This document shows, one piece after another, positions 33,267 to 38,033 of a stretch of DNA of 38,033 nt; the stretch's first letter is position 1; every line of letters begins with the position of its first letter. The DNA is from ZLKRG08 sp964565165 (GTDB lineage: Bacteria > Actinomycetota > Actinomycetes > Nanopelagicales > Nanopelagicaceae). Below the pieces are notes generated by a model that did not search any database, had not been told where the DNA came from, and worked only from the letters and a program-made list of their open reading frames with translations. The stretch is taken from the NCBI GenBank assembly GCA_964565165.1, contig CAZMDJ010000007.1, positions 1-38,033 of the forward strand, given 5' to 3'. Both the position numbers and the translations under genes were made by a program.

Positions 33267-33295
33267 GTTACAAGGGTGTATTGAAAATATGTCGG
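33267..33295 (-). promoter_or_regulatory. whiB1 promoter sharing the whiB2 element
   Basis: On the minus strand CCGACA (33295-33290) and TGTAAC (33272-33267) are separated by 17 bases. The spacer starts with TATT and ends in TACACCCT, as in the whiB2 promoter (TATT and TACACCCG). The element ATACACCCTTGTAA (33281-33268) matches TTACACCCGTGTAA at 12 of 14 bases and occupies the same register over the -10 box. The -35 box is weak, so activation is possible. The leader is about 65 bases. Confidence 0.6.
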
Positions 33296-33365
33296 GTGAT
33301 TTACCGCATGACGCACATCTGTGAATTGGCTAAACCCCCATATCAACTGAGTTCAACTTCCAAAG

Positions 33366-33437
33366 CGCCCTCGACAGGAATCGAACCTGTGCACCGGCCT
33401 CCGGAGGGCCGTGCTCTATCCCCTGAGCTACGAGGGC
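33366..33437 (-). tRNA. tRNA-Arg (anticodon CCG)
   Basis: A full cloverleaf reads on the minus strand from 33437. The acceptor arms GCCCTCG and CGAGGGC pair fully. The D-arm is GCTC/GAGC, the anticodon arm CGGCC-CTCCGGA-GGCCG with CCG in the loop, and the T-arm ACAGG-TTCGATT-CCTGT. The discriminator base is G at 33366 and no CCA is encoded. It decodes the arginine codon CGG. Confidence 0.95.
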
Positions 33438-33456
33438 TTACATGTAATCATGAGGA

Positions 33457-33483
33457 TTTCATCTCTTATCGTATTAGATGAAA
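33457..33483. repeat. Perfect 8-base inverted repeat between tRNA-Arg and msrAB
   Basis: TTTCATCT (33457-33464) and AGATGAAA (33476-33483) are exact inverted arms with an 11-base spacer. They lie in the 59-base gap between the tRNA gene and msrAB and overlap a TATTAG hexamer (33472-33477) that could be a -10 box for msrAB. A two-turn spacing of half-sites fits a dimeric regulator. Function is inferred. Confidence 0.45.
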
Positions 33484-33496
33484 GAATTAATGGCAT

Positions 33497-34399
33497 ATGG
33501 AACTTCAACAAAAAGCTTACTTTGCAACAGGATGCTTCTGGGGTGCAGAGCGACGATTCTGGAATATGCCTGGCGTATTGAAAACTTCCGTCGGTTACAT
33601 GGGCGGACATACGGAGAATCCAACGTATGAAGAGGTCTGCAAGAAAACTACAAATCATGCAGAAGTTGTTGAAGTAACTTTCGATCCTTCTGTAATTTCA
33701 TATCAGCGATTACTAGAAGAATTCTTCATGATGCATGATCCGACATCTCTAAACCAACAAGGTGGAGATATCGGAACTCAATATCGCAGCGCAATTTTTT
33801 ACACCAACCCAGAACAAGAGGCGCTCGCATTTAATGCCGCGAAAGTTTATGGAAAAGAGTTGGCCAAAGATGGAATGGGGCCAATCGTTACTGATATTAC
33901 CGATGCAAAACCACATAAGTATTGGTTAGCAGAGGAGTACCACCAGCGTTATTTAGAGAAGAATCCAAATGGATACGATTGCCATTCATCGACTGGCGTT
34001 GCATATCCAACTGTCGATGAAGAGGAACTTAAGCAGAAGCTTGACCCGCTTTCTTATGAAGTTTTACGTAAGGGCGCAACAGAACGTCCATTCACTGGCG
34101 AATATACCGATACCGATAAAGTCGGCGTTTATAAGTGCAAAGCTTGCAATTCAGAACTTTTCCGTAGCGAAACAAAATTCCATTCAGGTTGTGGTTGGCC
34201 ATCTTTTTATGCGCCAACTGAAGATGATGCAGTTATTCTTTTGGAAGATCGTTCATTAGCGCCGCGAGTTCGTACCGAAGTTCGCTGCGCAAAGTGCAAT
34301 TCGCACCTTGGCCATGTATTTGAAGGTGAAGGCTTTGATACACCTACCGATCAACGTTGGTGCATTAACTCAGTCTCTTTAATCCTCGAAGATCGTTAA
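33497..34399 (+). CDS. msrAB: Methionine sulfoxide reductase MsrA-MsrB fusion
   Basis: A bifunctional enzyme repairing both epimers of oxidised methionine. The MsrA domain (residues 1 to about 165) has GCFWG with catalytic Cys13 and the YHQRYLEKN segment. The MsrB domain (about 175-300) has the zinc pairs Cys214/Cys217 and Cys264/Cys267, the HSGCGWPSF segment, and catalytic Cys289 in RWCIN. The order MsrA-MsrB is seen in many bacterial fusions. The 300-residue length fits two full domains. It has no signal peptide, so it acts in the cytosol. It is followed by a convergent glycosylase gene with 4 bases of overlap. Confidence 0.94.
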   Translation: MELQQKAYFATGCFWGAERRFWNMPGVLKTSVGYMGGHTENPTYEEVCKKTTNHAEVVEVTFDPSVISYQRLLEEFFMMHDPTSLNQQGGDIGTQYRSAIFYTNPEQEALAFNAAKVYGKELAKDGMGPIVTDITDAKPHKYWLAEEYHQRYLEKNPNGYDCHSSTGVAYPTVDEEELKQKLDPLSYEVLRKGATERPFTGEYTDTDKVGVYKCKACNSELFRSETKFHSGCGWPSFYAPTEDDAVILLEDRSLAPRVRTEVRCAKCNSHLGHVFEGEGFDTPTDQRWCINSVSLILEDR

Positions 34400-35010
34400 A
34401 TATCTATTGCACGCCAGCAGTACCAGGCAACGATGCTGCGATGAGGGCGGAATTTCTCGCCCTTTTTCTCTAAATCTAATGGGGTAATTTCCTCTTTTAA
34501 TTTATGAAGCTTCTCCCAGCCACGACGAACACCAAGATCGCCAGTTGGCCAAATATCTAATCGGCCCAATTGAAACATCATGAACATATCAACTGTCCAA
34601 GGTCCGATTCCCCAGAGCTTTGTTAGATCGCGATAAACATCCTCATCGCTCATCTCATGCAATTTATTGAAATTAACCTCTTTAGAGAGAGCAGCTTCCG
34701 CTAGCCCTTGGATAGTTTTGGATTTAGCACCAGATAAACCTGCGCCTCGCATCTGTTCCAAATCCATTGCGCCAACATTTTTTGGAGTTACTTTTCCGCA
34801 TTCAAGTGCAAATCTCTGCTTAATAGTTCGCGCAGCGGCAGTTGCCAGTTGTTGTGAGATGACAGAGGAGACCAGCGATTCAAAGTGGGAACGTTCAGGA
34901 TTGGTGGTGCCGATATCGCAGAGTTCAGATTTTAGGATTACATCGGCGAAGCGTTTATCGGTTGCGGCAATCTCTTTTACGATTTTGCGCATCCTTGCTT
35001 CGGTGATCAA
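34396..35010 (-). CDS. HhH-GPD DNA glycosylase (AlkA/3-methyladenine type)
   Basis: A base-excision repair glycosylase of 204 residues that removes alkylated purines. The helix-hairpin-helix LWGIGPWTVDMFMMF (about residues 130-144) and the downstream catalytic Asp in WPTGDLGVRRG (about 155-165) define the HhH-GPD fold. The N-terminal ISQQLATAAA segment is the usual AlkA-like helix. No C-terminal Fe-S cysteine cluster is present, so it is not an endonuclease III or MutY. The TTG at 35010 has an AGGGGG sequence about 5 bases upstream; ATG 34992 is the alternative. Divergent from lacI with an 83-base gap. Confidence 0.87.
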   Translation of the reverse strand: MITEARMRKIVKEIAATDKRFADVILKSELCDIGTTNPERSHFESLVSSVISQQLATAAARTIKQRFALECGKVTPKNVGAMDLEQMRGAGLSGAKSKTIQGLAEAALSKEVNFNKLHEMSDEDVYRDLTKLWGIGPWTVDMFMMFQLGRLDIWPTGDLGVRRGWEKLHKLKEEITPLDLEKKGEKFRPHRSIVAWYCWRAIDI

Positions 35011-35029
35011 CCTGCCCCCTTATGAAAAT

Positions 35030-35045
35030 TTACATATCCATGTAA
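35030..35045. promoter_or_regulatory. Candidate operator upstream of lacI
   Basis: TTACAT (35030-35035) and ATGTAA (35040-35045) are perfect inverted arms with a 4-base spacer. TTACAT recurs at 35070-35075, 40 bases downstream, next to the likely -10 box (TACATG, 35071-35076) of lacI, with TTGCGT (35049-35054) as a possible -35 box. The layout suggests autoregulation. It is not the CG-centred operator common for LacI proteins. Confidence 0.4.
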
Positions 35046-35093
35046 CGTTTGCGTCTGAGTTGCAGAGTGTTACATGAAAACGGGAGTGGGGCA

Positions 35094-36098
35094 ATGGCTG
35101 GCATTAAAGATGTAGCAAGGGAAGCTGGCGTATCTACCGCCACCGTCTCTCGAGCACTTCGCGAGATGCAACATGTAAACCCAGAAACTCGCGCCAAGAT
35201 TGTGGCAGCTGCCGAGAAATTAAATTACACATTAAACACAATTAAGAATCAGGAACCAAAGCGAGCAAATAGCGTTGGAATTATCGCTCCATATATAAGC
35301 CGTTGGTACTTTGCAAAAGTTATTCAAGGTGCAGAACAGGCGCTTCAGGAAGCCGGTCTGGATCTACTTGTTTACAATATCAATCTGAGCGAAGATCGAA
35401 ATCGTATTTTTAAAGACGAATATCTCCGTGGGCGCATTGATGCTTTGATTTCAATCAGTGTTCCTTTAAATGAAGAGGAATTTCAATCGATCCTAGATTT
35501 GAATATTCCGACCGCGCTAGTTGGCACCTCAGATAAGCGCGTATCTAGTATCAGAATTGACGATGTTGCCGGTGCAAGAACCGCTACACAACACTTAGTG
35601 AATCAAGGACATAAGCGAATTGGTCTCATGGGTGGTGTAAGTACTAATCCATACAAATTTCCAGTACCTCGAGATCGACGAAAAGGTTTCTTGCAAGTAC
35701 TCGATGAGAGTGGAATCGAATTCGATCCACAACATGAAGTTATTGGAGATTTTCAAGCAGCAACCGCAACTCAGGCGATGGGTGAGTTGTTAGCACGTCG
35801 AAATCGCCCAACTGCAATCTTCTGCGAATCAGATGAGATGGCTATCGGTGCAATTCATGCCATTAAAAAGCATGGGCTGAAAGTTCCGGATGATATTTCG
35901 ATTGTCGGCTTTGATAATCATGAAATGTCAGAATATTTTGATCTAACAACCATCGAGCAACCTGTTCAAATGCTGGGTGAGATGGCCGCTTGGTCAATTA
36001 TGGAGAAATTAAAGAAACCAGATTCAGATATGCCTGACCTGACGCTGCCAACCTCTTTGGTTGTGCGTAACTCGACGCGGAAAATTACTGATAAATAA
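35094..36098 (+). CDS. LacI-family transcriptional regulator
   Basis: A 334-residue regulator. The N-terminal HTH is IKDVAREAGVSTATVSRAL (residues 4-22), followed by the hinge helix region PETRAKIVAAAEKLNY. The periplasmic-binding-protein-like effector domain begins near residue 60 with VGIIAPYISRWYFAKV and ends with the VVRNSTR strand. ATG 35094 starts MAGIKDVA, the normal position for the family; the open frame further upstream covers the operator region. A GGAG sequence lies about 11 bases upstream. Effector and targets are unknown; the PatB-like gene begins 24 bases downstream and may be a target, although it has its own -10-like element. Confidence 0.92.
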   Translation: MAGIKDVAREAGVSTATVSRALREMQHVNPETRAKIVAAAEKLNYTLNTIKNQEPKRANSVGIIAPYISRWYFAKVIQGAEQALQEAGLDLLVYNINLSEDRNRIFKDEYLRGRIDALISISVPLNEEEFQSILDLNIPTALVGTSDKRVSSIRIDDVAGARTATQHLVNQGHKRIGLMGGVSTNPYKFPVPRDRRKGFLQVLDESGIEFDPQHEVIGDFQAATATQAMGELLARRNRPTAIFCESDEMAIGAIHAIKKHGLKVPDDISIVGFDNHEMSEYFDLTTIEQPVQMLGEMAAWSIMEKLKKPDSDMPDLTLPTSLVVRNSTRKITDK

Positions 36099-36110
36099 GG
36101 TTCTCTGTAT

Positions 36111-36122
36111 TACCCTGCCAGC
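36111..36122 (+). promoter_or_regulatory. Leaderless-type -10 element of the PatB-like gene
   Basis: TACCCT at 36111-36116 lies 6 bases before the ATG at 36123. A TATTAC overlapping it upstream (36108-36113) is an alternative hexamer. Inferred from sequence. Confidence 0.4.
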
Positions 36123-37265
36123 ATGAAACTCGAAGCACTGTCGCTATCCGAGATGCGAACACACCGCAGCGAAAAATGGCGCGGATTCCCATCCGATGTC
36201 CTCCCGCTATTCGTAGCTGAGATGGATTTTCCAATTGCAAAACCAATTCAAGATATTTTGCTAAATATGGTTTCACATTCGGATATGGGTTACTTGAGTT
36301 CAATACCTGAACTTGGCGAAGCATTTGCAGGCTTTGCAAAGCGCCGCTGGAATTGGGATGTAAATCCTAAGTATGTCCGCCTCTGTACAGATGTAGGTGT
36401 TGGCATGGTTGAAGTTCTCCGTGTTACAACTCAACCGGGCGACAAAGTTTTAGTTAACTCTCCGATTTATCAGAATTTCTATAACTGGATCAAAGAGACC
36501 AAGGTTGAATTAATCGACGTGCCGTTTATTCAAGATGGCCTTAATTGGTCAGTTGATTTCGATGCCATCGAGAAGCAGTATGCAAGCGGCATTAAGGTGC
36601 ATGCAATCTGCCACCCACATAATCCACTTGGACGTATTTACAGCCGCGAAGAGCTAATCAAGATTGCTGATCTTGCGAAGAAATATGGCGTCATTGTTAT
36701 TAGCGATGAGATTCATGCGCCATTAACTTTCCCAGGTAAAGAATTCATTCCATTCTTATCTGTAAGCCCAGCTGCTGCAGAAGTTGGAATCTGCGTCACT
36801 AGCGCAAGCAAGTCTTTCAATATTGCAGGTATTAAATCTGCGCTGATTGTTTCGCAGACCGAAGAGAAGCATGAAGTATTGGCAAATATGCCACCGGCTG
36901 TGCATTTCCGTTCTTCAATCCTGGGTGCGTTTGCTGCGGTTGAAGCTTTCAATCACGGGGAAGAGTGGCTTGATGCTGCGCTCTCAACAATTGAATCGAA
37001 TGCTCATTTCTTAAAGACCATACTTTCAGCGCAGATCCCCGCAGCAAAATATGAGATTCCGGAATGTTCATATCTAGCTTGGGTAGATGTAAGCGATCTT
37101 GGTTTGGGCGAAGATCCAGCTGCAGTCTTTTTAGAAAAAGGTCGCGTGGCATTTAATGCGGGAAAGATTTACGGACCAAACTCTGCACAATTCATTCGAA
37201 TTAATCTTGCTACCAGCGAATCAGTTTTGACTGAAGCGGTAAATAGGATGGTTAAATCGCTATGA
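36123..37265 (+). CDS. PatB/MalY-like PLP enzyme (cystathionine beta-lyase or aminotransferase)
   Basis: A fold-type I PLP enzyme of 380 residues. The MalY/PatB subgroup is indicated by the early FPSDVLPLFVAEMDFP segment, CHPHNPLGR, SDEIHAPL with the PLP-ring Asp, and SASKSFNIAG with Schiff-base Lys230. MalY/PatB proteins cleave cystathionine or cysteine S-conjugates to an ammonia, pyruvate and thiol product; some relatives act as aminotransferases. The ATG at 36123 follows a TAnnnT hexamer by 6 bases. Its stop overlaps the start of the oxidoreductase gene by 4 bases, so the two are coupled. Substrate is not known. Confidence 0.85.
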   Translation: MKLEALSLSEMRTHRSEKWRGFPSDVLPLFVAEMDFPIAKPIQDILLNMVSHSDMGYLSSIPELGEAFAGFAKRRWNWDVNPKYVRLCTDVGVGMVEVLRVTTQPGDKVLVNSPIYQNFYNWIKETKVELIDVPFIQDGLNWSVDFDAIEKQYASGIKVHAICHPHNPLGRIYSREELIKIADLAKKYGVIVISDEIHAPLTFPGKEFIPFLSVSPAAAEVGICVTSASKSFNIAGIKSALIVSQTEEKHEVLANMPPAVHFRSSILGAFAAVEAFNHGEEWLDAALSTIESNAHFLKTILSAQIPAAKYEIPECSYLAWVDVSDLGLGEDPAAVFLEKGRVAFNAGKIYGPNSAQFIRINLATSESVLTEAVNRMVKSL

Positions 37266-38033
37266 AAAGTTACGACGTAGTCATTGCTGGCGCAGGCCAC
37301 AATGGCTTAGTCGCGGCTAATTACCTTGCTAAAGCGGGAAAGAAAGTTTTAATTCTCGAGGCTCAAGAAGTTGTCGGTGGAGCAACGCAAAGCGTAAAAG
37401 CTTTCGAAGATTTCGACGCTCGTCTTTCGCGTTATGCTTATTTAATTTCACTTTTGCCAGACAAAATAGTTTCAGATTTGGGTTTGAGTTTTAATAATCT
37501 CTCTCGAAATATTTCATCATTTACCCCATATGAAGGTGGCGGTCTCTTAGTTTCGCGTCAATGGGATGCCCGTACTGCTGATTCATTCCGCCAATTAACT
37601 GGCAATGATAAAGAGGCAAACGCTTGGCAAGAGTTTTATGGTGAAATCGAGAAGTTTGCAAAGCGAATTGCGCCGACTCTGCTTGAGCCACTCAAGAGCA
37701 GCGCAGAGTTAAATACCCATATTTCAATGCCACAGATTTGGGATCAGTTAATCGAAAACCCAATCGGCCATGTAATTACTGAAAAGTTTAAGAATGATTT
37801 AGTTCGTGGCGTTGTTTTAACAGATGGACTTATCGGAACTCTCTCTTCGGCATACGGAATGCAAGCGAACAACTGCTTCTTGTATCACTTAATTGGCAAT
37901 GGCACCGGAGAATGGAAGGTGCCGCAGGGAGGTATGGGCGCATTTATCGCTGAACTTCATCGCGTTGCCATCTCGAATGGCGTTGAAATTTAATGTTCTG
38001 CGAAGGTAGTAGATATCGATGCAGATGCAACCG
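37262..38033 (+). pseudogene. FAD-dependent oxidoreductase (phytoene-dehydrogenase/PYROXD2-like), interrupted and cut by the window edge
   Basis: An FAD-binding oxidoreductase of the amine-oxidase/phytoene-desaturase type. The N-terminal dinucleotide motif GAGHNGLVAANYL (residues 10-22) and the EAQEVVGGATQS segment are clear, and the VPQGGMGAF motif matches PYROXD2-like proteins. Family members have about 500-530 residues; the first open piece is only 243. A TAA at 37991-37993 follows NGVEI, and the same frame continues open to the window edge as CSAKVVDIDADAT, the expected next strand after the FAD domain. This looks like a single nonsense substitution, or an error. As written, it would give a truncated protein. 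Gene end is outside the window. Confidence 0.82.

Noticed and set aside
33106..33481. Plus-strand frames antisense to whiB1 and across tRNA-Arg
   Set aside because: They overlap a conserved whiB gene and a structural RNA, and the predicted peptides have no recognisable pattern.
1..38033. Mobile elements, prophage, CRISPR arrays, toxin-antitoxin or defence loci
   Set aside because: No transposase, integrase, repeat-spacer pattern or known defence gene was seen. Gene order is that of conserved actinobacterial core loci.

Overview
The window reads as a chromosomal segment of a small, gene-dense, low-GC actinobacterium. Actinobacterial hallmarks are two WhiB-family regulators, the MtrA/MtrB two-component pair, a PdtaS-type kinase, the mycothiol enzyme MshB, a 7Fe ferredoxin next to DapC, and the small families DUF3107, DUF3499 and DUF6459 (Rv3235-like). 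AT-leaning codon use, short intergenic gaps and many 1-11 bp gene overlaps suggest a streamlined freshwater lineage such as acI/Nanopelagicales. That placement is inference. No transposase, phage gene, CRISPR array or other clear sign of transfer was seen.

Layout. (1) 1-8441, all plus strand: leucyl aminopeptidase, an O-methyltransferase, TatB, an Mrp Fe-S carrier ATPase, then a tight run with a soluble MgtE-like Mg2+ sensor, an Nramp-related transporter with altered metal-site motifs, an EamA exporter, a PHP phosphoesterase and a MarC protein. (2) 8422-10556, minus strand: a DEAD-box helicase broken by a single-base frameshift, DUF3107 and a TetR regulator, divergent from moeZ. This resembles the M. 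tuberculosis Rv3206c-Rv3211 neighbourhood. (3) 10570-14840: moeZ-mshB, a GNAT gene on the opposite strand, fdxA and dapC. (4) 14833-29233: a conserved actinobacterial envelope, division and secretion block: nucleotidyltransferase, WhiB2-like regulator, large membrane glycosyltransferase, DUF5719, DUF3499, phosphomannomutase, SahH, MtrA, MtrB, ComF-type protein and SecA. Compared with mycobacteria, tmk, lpqB and hpf are missing from this block. (5) 29238-33192: DUF6459, a SAF/CpaB-like protein, a TadZ/CpaE-like ATPase with a degenerate P-loop, DUF6912, PdtaS and a WhiB1-like regulator. (6) 33366-38033: tRNA-Arg(CCG), an MsrA-MsrB fusion, an AlkA-type glycosylase, a LacI regulator, a PatB/MalY-like lyase and an FAD oxidoreductase interrupted by an in-frame stop.

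Regulation. Nine genes have a TAnnnT hexamer exactly 6 or 7 bases before the start codon, as expected for leaderless transcripts. The two WhiB-family promoters share a near-identical element, TACACCCnTGTAA, overlapping the -10 box at the same register. Inverted repeats that could be operators lie upstream of lacI, between tRNA-Arg and msrAB, and between tetR and the DUF3107 gene. Almost no classical intrinsic terminators are visible. No gene-free stretch exceeds 300 bases: the longest are 15829-15983 (whiB2 promoter and leader) and 33193-33365 (whiB1 promoter and leader).

The most interesting items are the shared WhiB-promoter element, the Mg2+-sensor/Nramp-related pair, the pilus-less SAF/TadZ-like operon coupled to PdtaS, and the two gene-breaking lesions (about 9626 and 37991), which need read-level checking before biological interpretation.
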